This document shows positions 1 to 10,374 of a DNA stretch of 64,000 bases, in pieces. The position numbers and the translations under genes are program-made. The notes below the pieces were generated by a model. That model saw only the letters and a list, made by a program, of their open reading frames with translations. It did no database searches and was not told where the DNA came from. This DNA is from Furcasterigmium furcatum (taxonomy: Eukaryota; Ascomycota; Sordariomycetes; Glomerellales; Plectosphaerellaceae). Each line of letters starts with the position of its first letter. The first letter of the stretch is position 1. The stretch is taken from assembly GCA_001599815.1 (NCBI GenBank), contig BCIA01000004.1, forward strand, positions 250,862 through 314,861, in the 5' to 3' direction.

Positions 1-705
1 TTCCGTAATCCAGCCAGTAGGCCACGACAGTGCCAAACTAAAGTAAAATGACTTAGTACGTAGCTTCCTAGAACCTAGGGGAAGGGAGTATGTTAGAGGT
101 CACCCACAATGACAATGGACAACTGGATAGCGATGGCTCGACCACGGGACTCGGTCTTGGAGCACTCGGAGACCCATACCGGCACAGTCGCCGTGTTCAT
201 ACCTGAAAGGGGACCAAGTGTCAGTGATTCACGTTCAATGCTCACGTCGATTTGCCAGCATTGGACTCACCGTTACCGACACCGGAAATGATTCTGCCCA
301 CGATCATCATGGGGGCCCCGAAAGCCGCTGCCTGAATGATACCCCCGACGACCATGATGACCGATCCCCAGAAGATCGTGCCGGTACGTCCCAGTTTGTT
401 TCCAACAAACCCCGTCACGATACAACCCAGGAGACAGCCGATGTAGTATAGGCCGACAATGGTGCCGAGGTATCCCGAGCTCGGATTTCCGAGGGCGTCG
501 AGCAGACTGGGCTGCGTGATCAGGCCGCCGAGGACACCCTAAACAGGAGAAACATTGTCAGCGGCTGAGAGTGTCTCGAAGATTGGAAACGACCTACCTG
601 ATCGTACCCGAAGAGTAGGTAACAGCTTCCGGCACTGGCAGTAATGGCCATCCGTAGCCACTTGCCCCTGGCCGGGATCACGCCACCGTCGCATGGCCAA
701 ACCAT
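1..705 (-). CDS. MFS sugar/quinate-type transporter, N-terminal part (runs off left edge)
   Basis: Reading leftwards from the ATG at 703-705, the protein has a short cytosolic start and then TM1 ending in GYDQGVLGGL, the usual start of fungal sugar porters (MFS, TC 2.A.1.1). Next come a loop with NKLGRTGTI (the GxxxDR/KxGR-type loop between TM2 and TM3), GRIISGVGN, VSECSKTESRG (the PESPR-like region of the N half) and VVAYWLDYG. Three introns fit the frame: 597-539, one near 268-199, and one starting GTGGGTGACC near 115 and ending TTTTAG near 46. Only about the first 170 residues are in the window; the C-terminal half is missing because of the window edge. It would be a plasma-membrane proton symporter for a hexose, polyol or quinate-like acid; the substrate cannot be read from this part. 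Confidence 0.88.
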
Positions 706-1577
706 TTTGAGATTGAAATGGAGCTAAATCAAGTCAAAAAGAGCTAGAAAACGAATTTGTTGCGAAATCGTGCGAAACCTTCTTCTGTAGTAGGATGGAC
801 TGAGAAGAAGGCCAACAGCCCGCGGGTTATAAGGATGAGCGATACGGGGGCGGCTCCAGCCCCATGGGGCTTATCCGGAGGCGAGGTTGGGCCTGGGGTT
901 CACTGCGGACGGATAGTCGGATCCTGGCTTGGGAAAGGCACCAAGGTTGATGACCGGGATTGAATCCCGCAGTAGCTTGCCGGCCGAATGGTCCTCGCCC
1001 ATTGTCGGTGCGCGGTGCATTGGGTCAAGGCTCGGCTTGAGTTCTCTACTAGCCTCGGCCAGGAAGAAACTCGCGTTCGGAATCATGCCGAAGTTATGTC
1101 AAAAGCTCGCCGACGTGACACCCCAGACGCTTGTTGGGTGCGCTAGGTGACCATGTCGCTTTATGTTGCCCGCTCAACGCCTCGCCTCGTACAAGCAGCA
1201 CAGTCGGGGGGAAGATGACCGACCCCGGAACGACCACGTCGACTGCACTTCAGATTGGGCCTTAGATAGTCGAGATGGCTTCTCTCTTGAATTTAGAAAT
1301 TCGAGGGAATTCACCCCACAGAGATTGATCCGCGTTTGGGTGACGGGACTCTGCCTCCCCCCTTGCCACCGACTTGGCCGATCACCACCGCCTGCGCCCT
1401 CCTTTCAAAGTCCACCGCAACCCAAATGGCCCCCTGCAATACCCAACTCGCGCGTATCTCTTCCTTTTTCTTCTGTCAACAGCTAAGACCATGATGCGCA
1501 GATGAAGTCGCGGAGAAGTGAGATGGGTTCGAGTGTTGGGAGCTAGGGTTTCTGTTCCGAGGCGCTGGCTACGAGAT
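706..1577. other. Intergenic, sugar porter promoter to ALDH 3' end
   Basis: This 870-base stretch separates the start of the sugar porter from the stop of the aldehyde dehydrogenase. Short open frames are present but none has family resemblance, splice logic or a credible start. No repeat, tRNA or strong regulatory motif was recognised. Confidence 0.6.
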
Positions 1578-3336
1578 CTAGGCATCAAAGTTCAAGTTTA
1601 TGAGAACAGTCTTGGGCTCCGTAAACGCGCGAAGAGCAAACTCGCCCATCTCCCTGCCCATACCACTCTCCTTTGTCCCCCCGAAGGGCGTCGAGCAATG
1701 GATCATGCTGATGCAGTTGACGCCCACGACGCCAGAGTCGAACCGGGTGGCCAGACGCAAGGCCCTGTTGATATTCTGGGTGAAGACACCGGCCATCAGG
1801 CCGTACACGCTGTCGTTGGAGCGGTCGATGACCTCCTGCTCGGTCTCGAACTTGTTGAGGACGGCGACGGGGCCGAAGATCTCGTCTTTGTAGATGGAGG
1901 CGTCGGGGGCAGTGTTGGCAAACAGGGTCGGCTGGATGAAGTAGCCCTGGAGCTGTTAGCTGTGAATATTTGAGGGGGTGGAAGTCTTCTTCTCTTTGTA
2001 TACCTTTGATCCTTGAGCCGCACCGCCGGCGATGAGAGTTCCCTCCTTCTTGTCTACCGCGTTGTTGATGAAGCTCAGGATACGGTCGTACTGTGCCTTG
2101 TCGACGACGGGCCCGATCTGGATGCCGTCTTGCTCGGGGTTGCCCAGAATCTTGAGTTTCTCGCTCAACGCTACCTTGTACGCCTCGATGAACTTGTCGT
2201 AGATGCCAGACTGGACGTAGACCCTGGTCGCTGCGAAGCAAATCTGCCCACTGTTCACAGTCAGTGCATTGACGGTCCTATGATGGTTAGCTTGGCTCTT
2301 GGATGGGAGACGATGGATCGGGTACGTACCACTTGACTGCATTGTCGAGGTCCGCATCGTCGAAAACCACCGCGGGGCTTTTGCCTCCCAGCTCCAGGGT
2401 CACTCTCTTCAAGTTGCTCTTCGCAGCCAAGATCTGGACGGCCTTGCCGGTGCGAACGCTGCCCGTGAAGCTGACCTTGGCAACGCCCATGTGCGAGGCG
2501 AGGAGGGCTCCCGTGCTCCCGTCGCCGCCGACGACCTGGAAGACGCCCTTGGGGAATCCGGCTTCGAGGATCAGCTTTCCGAGCGCAGCGGCAGCCAGGG
2601 GCGTCTTTTCGCTGGGCTTCAGGATGAAGACGTTGCCAGTAGCCAATGCAGGTGCTGCCTTGAGGCCCATCGATGCCATGGGTCCGTTCCAGGGGATGAT
2701 GCTGCGGTCATTGGTGAGTGAGGGACTTGGAGTGCTGAGGGACGGCGTTTACGCACCCTGCAACGACGCCGAGTGGTTCGTTGTGCACAACCTTGTAGAA
2801 GCCATCGTCGGCTGGGAAATGCTGGCCGCTGTGCTTGTCGGTCCAGCCCGCATAGTATCGGAAGCAGGTGATGGCGGTGTCGATCTCCGACTTGCCAAAG
2901 GGAAGTCGCGGGGCACCCAGTGTGAGTCTCGTCAGGCGGGCGAGGTGCTCCTCGTTGGCCTCGAGGATGTCGGCGAACTTGAGGAGGATTGCCTGTCGCT
3001 GCTGGCCTGTCATGGACCTCCAGGGGGAGCCGGGTTTGAAGGCCTCCTTGGCCGCGGCGACCGCCTCGTCTACGTCCTCCTGGCCTGCGACAGGGACCTG
3101 GTCTGTGACGAGGTCACCGGTTGCTGGATTGTGGACAGACAACCTGGACACGGTCAGAAAGGCTGGGAAGTAAACATCAAGAGGAAATTCAGGACAAACC
3201 TGGTGGTGTTTCTCGGCTTGACATACTCGGGGCAAGTCAGCACGGATTACATCCCCACGACGGATATGTCTGAGCTTCCACATACTTCATTGTTCAAGAA
3301 CAGCTGGGTCAGATGGGGCTCTAATTCAGTTGCCAT
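1578..3336 (-). CDS. Aldehyde dehydrogenase (NAD(P)+-dependent, ALDH superfamily)
   Basis: This is a complete ALDH of roughly 500 residues that oxidises an aldehyde to its acid. From the N-terminus it reads LFLNNE, then after two introns VHNPATGD (typical ALDH entry), GVNAVPQ or the equivalent near the third intron, the cofactor segment IPWNGPMASMGLKAAPALA with LKPSEKTPLAA, FTGSVRTGK, the general base in LELGGKSP, the nucleophile Cys in GQICFAATRVYV, EIFGPVAVL, and PFGGTKESGMGRE near the C-terminus. The start at 3336 gives MATELEPHLTQLFLNNE followed by GTATGT; a 26-base second exon (about 3227-3202) restores the family sequence. Other introns lie near 2760-2700, 2335-2250 and 2005-1950. There is no PTS1 or mitochondrial presequence, so it is probably cytosolic. 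A perfect 23-bp inverted repeat and a TGAGTCA site lie about 200 bp upstream, linking it by motif to the 33-46 kb genes. Confidence 0.93.
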
Positions 3337-3533
3337 TTTGAAAGTTGCGATGCTCGTGGAATGAATGCGGAACGGTTTACTTTGCTTCGGGCCAGCTTGA
3401 TGGACATAGGTCTATTCATGCTAGATGTAGGTCACTTATTTGAACTCTCAAGCTCCATCGCGACTCCGACGATACCGGGATTCTCCAAAAGCTCCACCAT
3501 GTCCATCTTCGGGGAGAATGTCGAGGGCGAGGT

Positions 3534-3544
3534 CCTGAGTCATG
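3534..3544. promoter_or_regulatory. TGASTCA motif (ALDH promoter)
   Basis: CCTGAGTCATG, an AP-1/Gcn4/Yap-type bZIP half-site pair with the extended flanks seen elsewhere in the window. It lies about 200 bp upstream of the ALDH start. Confidence 0.5.
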
Positions 3545-3561
3545 ACCTCGCAGGTCATGAC
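3539..3561. promoter_or_regulatory. Perfect 10-bp inverted repeat, 3-bp spacer
   Basis: Arms GTCATGACCT and AGGTCATGAC are exact reverse complements around the spacer CGC. The left arm overlaps the TGAGTCA site. It lies about 205-225 bp upstream of the ALDH start and is a candidate operator for a dimeric regulator. Confidence 0.5.
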
Positions 3562-4403
3562 ATGCCTCGGATCGCAGCTCCTCTTTTGTCCCTGACAGGG
3601 GCCGCCGCGTGCATTGCCGCGTCTCTGAGCCGGCCGAGAAGGGTGATCGATGGGAATTGGCGAGTTGTACCGAGATCTGCCGTGGGCGGTGGGAGGGAGA
3701 TGAGAGCTTGTTGTTTTGTTCTGCGAGTGGAAAAAAGAGGATTTGTGTCGTCCCCCTGATGAGGTGATCAGACCATTTTCCCGTTATCATTTACAGGGCA
3801 TCATCAAGAGAGACGCCGCGTGGAGCGCTGGACACTCTGCGCTTGTATGTGCAGTCCGGATATTTCTCACATCTTTGGTCCGATTCTTCTGTCTTCTCTC
3901 ATGGAGAACCGCGTTCAACAGACAGGGCCTCTCGGTGCTACTACTATCGAAGTCCGGGAGAGGAAGACTACGGTGAATCGCGAGAATGGAGTTAATGGCT
4001 ACCAGCAACGACGCTGGCGAGGTATGCAACCCGAAACTATTCTTCAAGCTTTTCCTGACATTCGGTAGGACTTCTAAGGGTCCATGGGGACAAATACAGC
4101 CTCTCAACTGCAAAGAAGTTCACAAGAGGTAAGGAATCCGATCTGATGGAAGACTCCAAATCGGAGTCGCGACCGCGGGGCCACTCAGGCTGAGTGCGGG
4201 GTTCGGTTTTAGGGGCTTGCCTGCTAAGTCTTACCACACTTAGCGCACTTTGTCAGGTGACGACGGCGATTTCCAGCGACGATGAACTCGAAGGAAATTC
4301 GGCCTGAGTCGCGGATCGGTGCGACGACGAGTCCTCAATTCACCCCGACACTCATGCATCACGACGCTCTGCATCGAAGCCGCACTCGACAACCTCTCAG
4401 ATC

Positions 4404-5790
4404 ATGTCCGAAGCGGAGGAGTACGACACAGCCCTGGGCTCGTCCGGGCCGACGACCGGCGCATCACCAACCAAGCCGAGGCGAAGATCGCGGATGATCT
4501 CCAACCTGACGAGGCAGCAAGCCCAGCACAAACGCGACCAGGACCGCAGAGCGCAGCGGGCGCTCCGGCAGCGCAACAAAGACAGGATCGAGTCTCTCGA
4601 AAGCGCCCTCTCGCGCATGAGTTCGGCCCAGGCGGAGGAGGCAGCAGCACGGGACGGCCGGCTGCGGACGTTGCTGGAGGAGAACCGCCAGCTCCAGGCG
4701 CGGGTGGAACAACTGTCTGGGAATAGTACGCGGTATCAATCGACTACCGTCACGCCTCCTGCGTCCTGGGCGTCACCTTCGGCAGATCTACCTCCACTGG
4801 AAGGACAGTCACCCTGGGATCATGGCTGGGCAGCATCTCCCAACATCACGACACGGCAGCAGGAGGGCCGCTACGATCCTATCGCGGACTGCTCGAGGGT
4901 CAATGTCGCTGCCCAGGCCACTGGAGAAGCCCAGAGATCTGGAATAAACGCCGGAATGTCTTTACCTGACGCTTCTCAGTCCCCTGCCGTTGAGCGCCCA
5001 GCGCCGAATGCCGTCCCTGCGGTGCATGCGGCTCTACCGAACCATCTACCACCGACATGTCCTCTAGATCATATTCTCCTGGGCTTCTTACGATTCTACT
5101 CCAATACAACGTCAAAAGAAGTCGCCAAGGACCTCGCCGGGCCCGCACAGGTCTCGCTCAAGTTGTATCTTCACCCGGAGCTCACCGAAAACGTCAATCC
5201 CATCAGCAGGCTGATGAACGAGGTGCTGTCAACGTTTTCGCACGTCCGCGCGCCGGAGAAGATATCCTTCATGTACCTCATGCACAGGACGATGCGGGTG
5301 GGTCTCTTCTCGATCTGATACATGCCGGACCCTCGTGGCTGACTCTGTTTTCCCTCACAGTGGCAGATATTTCCCACCGAAACCACGTATTCAGATCTTC
5401 CGCGATGGCTCCGACCAACAGCAACGCAGGTCACAGTGCCTCACGCCGCGTGGATAGACAACATCCCCTGGTACGCGATCCCCGGTGATCCCCGGTGCCG
5501 ATGCCGACCAAGACCCCGTGTGGCTGACCATCCGCAGGCCCGGCGTGCGTGACATGTTGATCGAGAACCCAGAAAAGTACCCCTTCGCGCTCTTTTCGAG
5601 CGTCTACTCGCAGTGCGTGACGGTCAATTGGCCATACGACGCAACGGACGCCATTACCGAGGCGGGGGACGACTTTGTGCCGAACAAGATCTTCGAGAAG
5701 CACATCCAGCGCCTGGGGAACTGGACAGTGTCGCGGGACTTTGAGGAGCATTACCCGGAGATGGTGCAGCGGGTCTACTCGCGCGACTGA
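4404..5790 (+). CDS. bZIP transcription factor with DUF3425 domain
   Basis: This is a nuclear DNA-binding regulator of 418 residues. Exons are 4404-5297, 5361-5470 and 5538-5790; all joins keep frame. Residues about 25-95 form a basic region (KRDQDRRAQRALRQRNKDR) followed by a leucine-zipper-like coiled coil ending near LEENRQLQARVEQL. This is the fungal variant of bZIP that precedes a DUF3425 domain. The middle is low-complexity, Pro/Ser/Gln-rich. From about residue 215 the DUF3425 part follows (CPLDHILLGFL, WQIFPTETTYSDLP, WLRPTATQVTVPHAAWID, PWPGVRDMLIENP, LGNWTVSRDFEEHYPEM). The family is common in Pezizomycotina and usually of unknown target. It lies between two dehydrogenase genes, both with TGASTCA sites in their promoters, so it is a candidate reader of those sites; that is inference. 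Confidence 0.92.
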
Positions 5791-6162
5791 AGCTCGGCTG
5801 GGACGGGAGCTGGCGTACTGGATATGGGGCCGCTGGACAATTCCGTGCCAGTTGAACAATGAGAACACTACGATACCCTTTCAAGACCATCATCTACTAG
5901 TAATTACAGTGACCATCATATCCATGTACACGGACGTCCAGTCCACATGCGCCCCCGCCTTCTGGATCATGCGGCTTGCCCTTGGCGGTTCGTGGGCGTC
6001 CATGCGGGTGCATCCTTGGACTTCAAAGAGGCCCGGAATCGATTGCCGTCCGGGGTCTTGCCGTATTCAGCCGCCGATCGTGGAGGGGACATTCAGCCCC
6101 GGGATGTTGCGTCCCAGCTCATGTGCTCGTGACAGTCCCGAACCCAGCAAGACGGATCGATC

Positions 6163-6173
6163 ACTGACTCAGG
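6163..6173. promoter_or_regulatory. TGASTCA motif (ADH promoter, distal)
   Basis: ACTGACTCAGG; the core is TGACTCA. It lies about 365 bp upstream of the ADH start. Confidence 0.45.
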
Positions 6174-6231
6174 GTGCATGAGATGCCACAGGTCCCCGCA
6201 CTTATGCCATGACAAAGGGGCACCTTGGAGC

Positions 6232-6242
6232 CATGAGTCAGG
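6232..6242. promoter_or_regulatory. TGASTCA motif (ADH promoter, proximal)
   Basis: CATGAGTCAGG. The surrounding 13 bases at 6231-6243 are the exact reverse complement of the site at 33157-33169 in front of the Old Yellow Enzyme gene. Confidence 0.5.
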
Positions 6243-6533
6243 GCATTTCCCCGGTCATGGCGCCGGCAACACCCCGCAGTCGACCCCCGATGGGGAAACG
6301 AGGTGGGGGTTCACCACAATCTCCAAAGCGGAACAGACTCGAATGCATGATGGATGACAAAAGCCCACCGGGAAATATTGTCCTGACTTTTGGGAGGGGA
6401 GTAATACGGATATGGTGTGATTTAAACAGCTTGTAGCAGACTGGTTCCCTGCCATCCAGGTTCCGTTCTGTGCTCAAGCCGAAATCCGTTGTCCCTCTTA
6501 GTCCATCCAAGAAACCAATCCCCAAGAATCACC

Positions 6534-7961
6534 ATGGGTTCCATTGCTGCTGAGACCATGCTGGCTGCCCAGTACAACGTGGTGAGCTTGAATCGCGCAA
6601 TTTACGTTTCTGGATGAGGCTCATCTGACCCCCCGGCGTCCTAGCCCTTGAACAAGGTTGAGGTCAACCAGGTGCCCATCCCGACATGCGGCGACAACGA
6701 GATCTTGATGAAGACGAAATGTGCCACCCTGTGCCATTCGGATCTTGTGAGTATTTCGTGCTTCGATCTTGCTCAGGTGGCTTGGGTAACTTCACTTGAG
6801 TTGCCCTGGTTAACACGGATCGAAGATGCTCTTCTGGGGCCACACTGCCGAGAAGCCGCCCACGGATAAAATCACGATCGGCCACGAAAACACGGGAACT
6901 GTCGTTGCCATGGGGAAGAACGTGACGGGCTTCAAGATTGGGGACAAGGTGGGCTGTCTTGGCTGCAGCTCTGCTTGCTGTGAGTCCAGCGTTGATGCCG
7001 CCCCGGCCAACTCGATACTAACAAGGGCCGACGACAGACAACTGCGAGGGATGCCAGGTTCACAATCTGTTCTGCGAGGCGGGGACGCAGAGGCTGCACG
7101 GCTTCCAGACAGCCGGGCACTTTGCCCAGTTCTCGACCACCGATTACCGTAACGCGATGGTCCTGCCTGACGGCATGGACATGGTCAAGGCGGCTCCCCT
7201 TTTCTGCGCCGGTATCACGGGTGAGTGATGAACCCCTGTCCAGAATACGCGAGCATCAGTCGACTTACTTATTCATTCTCTCCACAGCATATCACTGCGT
7301 TAAAGGATGCGACCTCACCGAGGGCCAATGGATTGCCATCGTCGGATGCGGTGGGCTGGGCCACCTTGGTGCGTAAACTACCGGGCTCTTCTTCCCTGTA
7401 CGCTTGCTGATGGTTTGACCATAGCCGTCCAATATGCAAAAGCAATGAAGCTGAAGGTCATCGCAATCGACATCTCCGACGCACAGCTGGAAGACGCCAG
7501 AAGCCTCGGAGCAGACGCCGCGTTCAACTGCAAGGATGACCCTGACTACGAGGCCAAGATCAAGAAGATCACCAACGGCGGGTGCCACGCCGCAGCCGTC
7601 TTCAGCGCGTCCAACATTGCCTACACCAACGCCCCTAAGACCCTACGGTGAGCCAGACCCTCCCTGATACTGCTGACTATGGTGACTAATACCTACCAGC
7701 ATCAACGGCCTCTTGATGGTCGCCGGCATTCCCAAGGGTGAGCTCTCTGTTTCAGCCCTGGATATCCTCCTGGGAAAATACCGCATTGCTGGGAGGAGCA
7801 GCGGCATTCCCCAGAGAATGCCGGAGGCGATCCAGTTCAGTCATGATCATGGGGTCAGCTCGCATGTCTCGGTCTTCAATGATATCAACGATATCAACAA
7901 GATGATTGACATGATGGAGGCTGGACAAACTGCGGGACGCCTGGGGATCGTATTTGAGTAG
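6534..7961 (+). CDS. Zinc-dependent alcohol dehydrogenase (MDR family)
   Basis: The gene encodes 350 residues, the normal length for microbial zinc ADHs. It has seven exons: 6534-6581, 6645-6746, 6826-6979, 7038-7220, 7288-7368, 7425-7647 and 7700-7961. The catalytic zinc site is seen in CATLCHSDL and GHENTGTV; the structural zinc cysteines cluster around the third splice junction (GCLGCSSAC joined to NCEGCQ, then FCEAGTQ). The Rossmann fold shows IVGCGGLGHLAVQYAKAM, followed by an acidic residue at the end of the second strand (AIDIS), so NAD+ is more likely than NADP+. The family interconverts primary or secondary alcohols and aldehydes or ketones; the substrate is unknown. The protein is cytosolic, with no targeting signal. 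It follows the bZIP gene in the same direction with a 740-bp gap and may supply the neighbouring ALDH. Confidence 0.94.
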
Positions 7962-8255
7962 AACCGTATCTTGCTCAGAGTTTCCCAGACCAATCCCTTA
8001 ATACCTATTGATTTTTACCATGAAGTCATGTCCGTGCGGTGATGACTCACGACATATGAGGATGAAGCACTGGTAGAGATTGGAAATCGCGACAAGTCTT
8101 TCCTTTCGGTCTGAACCCCCGGGTCGCCTTTCAGTCAACATGAAAGTACAAAATGGCTATCATATCCCCATACATAAACCCCATTATCATCACACATGCT
8201 CTCATCCATCGAGAAGGTACTAATAGATACGCCGCAGTGCCCACGCTTTGGTTCA
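7962..8255. other. Convergent intergenic region
   Basis: This is the short 3'-3' gap between the alcohol dehydrogenase and the GPI-protein gene. A TGACTCA lies at 8043-8049 but has different flanks and is not in a promoter position. Nothing else was seen. Confidence 0.5.
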
Positions 8256-9835
8256 TTATGCAAGGCTGGTCAAAGAGCCGAGCAGGGCCGCCAGAGACAA
8301 CACAAACACCGGAGTCCTGAGGCTCCCACCGGCAGAGGGCTCGAGGCTCGGCTCCGACGAGGGCTCGTCGACGCCGGGGTTTGTCCCTCCTTGCAAGTCC
8401 CCAGGCTCGTCGGTCTGCGAAGGTCGGCCACTTGTGTCTGGAGACGATGTGTCAGTGTTCTGAGCCGTGTCGGTGGACCAGTCTGCCGACGTACCGGCCT
8501 CTCCAGGTCTTGCGGTTGTGACTGTAGCCTGCGCGGAGACGTCACTCTGCGTGTCGTCTTCGGAGGTTGGGCTCTCGCCAGATCCATCACCGCCGTCGCC
8601 TCCGTTGCCCTCATCATCTTCATTGCCTTGGCCCCCTTCACCTCCGTTGTGTTCATCGTCTCCATCGTCTCCGTCGCCCGCGGTGTTGGATGGACGGGGC
8701 GGCTTAGGCCCTGTCGGCATCACCACGCGGCGGGTTGTGCCCGGGGTTGGTGTGTCGGCTGTATCATCAGACGTCGTGGGCTGCGGCTCCCGCGTAGTCT
8801 TCACACGTGTCGTTCGAGGGGTGGTGGTGGTCGTCGTCGGCCCTGGCTTGTCGTCCTCGTAGCTGATCGAGGTCGACGTGACGATAATCCAGTCAGAGGC
8901 CCATCCCGGCAAGTTTGGGCCGATACCTTGAATGGTGCAGGACTGCAGGGGCGCTTCGTTGGGGAAGAGATCCAGTCCAAACTGATCGTACGGCGCCCAG
9001 TGTGAATACTCATCCTCTAGCAGTCTGTAATTCAGGCCGAAGGGATCGCTGGTAAGGTTGTAATAGACGGGGCCGAAACTGGATGGAGGACCGGTCGGTT
9101 GGGGATTGGAGGGCAATGGAAATGTAGGCGAGGGGACATAGCTGATCAGGTCGTTGCTGGTCACCCACGTCGAAGGGTAGCCCGTGGCGCATTCGCGTTC
9201 GGTCACGTTCCCACTCAGGATCGTCGAACTTGCGAGAACTCCGCCCCAGCCGTAGTGGTCAGGCCAGACGATGAACAAGTTCGGATATGTCCTGTTGGGT
9301 TGTGCTGGATTAGCAATTGGGCAGATGGCTCGATGGACTGGACTGCGGCCGATCCAAATGCAAGCTTACAGGACGGTGGTTGTTGCTTGGCCGAACCTGG
9401 TGAACGTGAATGATGTGATGCGCGTGCCATCCGAGTTGACGTCGGGCATGGTGAAGCCCTCAGGGTAGTTCTCGTTGAAGATTGTCGTGGTTCTCGCGGT
9501 GCCTGCGACAGTGTTGGAAACTGTGACGATGGTGAAAGCCGTGAACTCCGGGAGGCTCTCAGTTGAATCCTGAACCTGCCATCCGTAGAGCTCTGGGCGA
9601 TCCCCGAGGATGAAGCAGCCCTCATTTCTAGTGATCTCTCCGCACGGCCCAAAGTCCCAGAATGTCTGCGAAGGGGAGGGTGGCGCTGTCACGGCCTGGG
9701 CCCGACCTATCCGACAACGTCAGCTTCTGGTCACCATCAAAACAGGATACAGCCATGCGCACCTTGCCCATTCCATAGCAGCAGCAGCTGCAGCAGCGAG
9801 GAGGCCAGGCAAGCTGGAGACGCGGATCGGATCAT
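8256..9835 (-). CDS. GPI-anchored cell-surface protein with acidic Asp/Glu/Gly-rich stalk
   Basis: The gene encodes 481 residues from three exons: 9835-9763, 9706-9370 and 9291-8256. It begins with a signal peptide (SLLQLLLLWNGQGRAQA, with cleavage likely after AQA). Then comes a roughly 230-residue extracellular part of no recognised family, with few cysteines and motifs such as DFGPCGEITRN, YPNLFIVWPDHYGWGG and GIGPNLPGWASDWIIV. After that there is a Thr/Pro-rich linker (TTTTTTPRTTRVKTTR), a striking acidic tract of Asp, Glu, Gly and Asn at about residues 345-385, a Ser/Thr/Pro-rich stretch, and a C-terminal hydrophobic tail (FVLSLAALLGSLTSLA) typical of a GPI-attachment signal. It is probably linked to the wall or plasma membrane. 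Its molecular role is unknown. Confidence 0.85.
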
Positions 9836-10374
9836 GCTGATTTGGGCGGGACAGTGTCTCAGCTTGGTCTATCTTGGGATGCGTAGGCCACCAGCAAGAA
9901 CGGGAGAGGATGCTCGGGGGAATGTTCTCGGGGAGTCCGGGTTTGATAGCTACGAGTACGTCTTGTCAGCTCTGCCCACGGGTGTGCCCTGACCAGGGGG
10001 GAGATTTGATCAGGCTGGGAATATCGGCCCAGGAGCTTCGCAGCGGCGCAATGCTTCTCCTCTTCGGGAAGAAACCTGGAGAACGACATGCTCATACGAG
10101 AAGTCCCCTCTCATATCATTGGTGAACTTTGCCGAAGCGGCCGTCTGGTGGTCACAATCCTAATATAACAATAACATGACAAGCATTAGCTGAAAAAATG
10201 GTTGGTGATGGCAGGGGGAGCAAGTTTTGGCCCCCAAGATAGGGCGACCTTATATGGACCTCCCTGTCAAGGATTGCGTGGGCGCGCCCTGGAAGCATTA
10301 TATTTCTCGGTGTTGATGGCAGACCTGGGTCAAGTTCTCTCTTCTGCCTACGCGCTGGCTCGGATACGAACGCA
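9836..10374. other. Divergent promoter region
   Basis: This is the region between the GPI-protein start and the next rightward gene. No coding sequence or known motif was recognised. Confidence 0.5.

Larger units (their letters stand above)
3337..4403. other. Intergenic region between ALDH and bZIP gene
   Basis: This divergent promoter region is shared by the ALDH (leftward) and the bZIP regulator (rightward). It holds the TGAGTCA site at 3536-3542 and the inverted repeat at 3539-3561. No convincing coding sequence was found; the open frames here lack any recognisable domain. Confidence 0.65.
5791..6533. other. Intergenic / promoter of alcohol dehydrogenase
   Basis: No coding sequence was recognised. 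The stretch contains two TGASTCA sites 69 bp apart in opposite orientation, 300-370 bp upstream of the alcohol dehydrogenase start. Confidence 0.6.

Noticed and set aside
2303..3364. 353-residue plus-strand frame across the ALDH
   Set aside because: Antisense of a clear aldehyde dehydrogenase, crossing its introns.
8043..8049. TGACTCA core as part of the shared regulatory motif
   Set aside because: Flanks do not match and it lies in a 3'-3' gap; likewise the cores at 25882, 39734, 56121 and 61954.
8196..9005. 269-residue plus-strand Arg/Val-rich frame
   Set aside because: Antisense of the acidic and Thr-rich stalk of the GPI protein.
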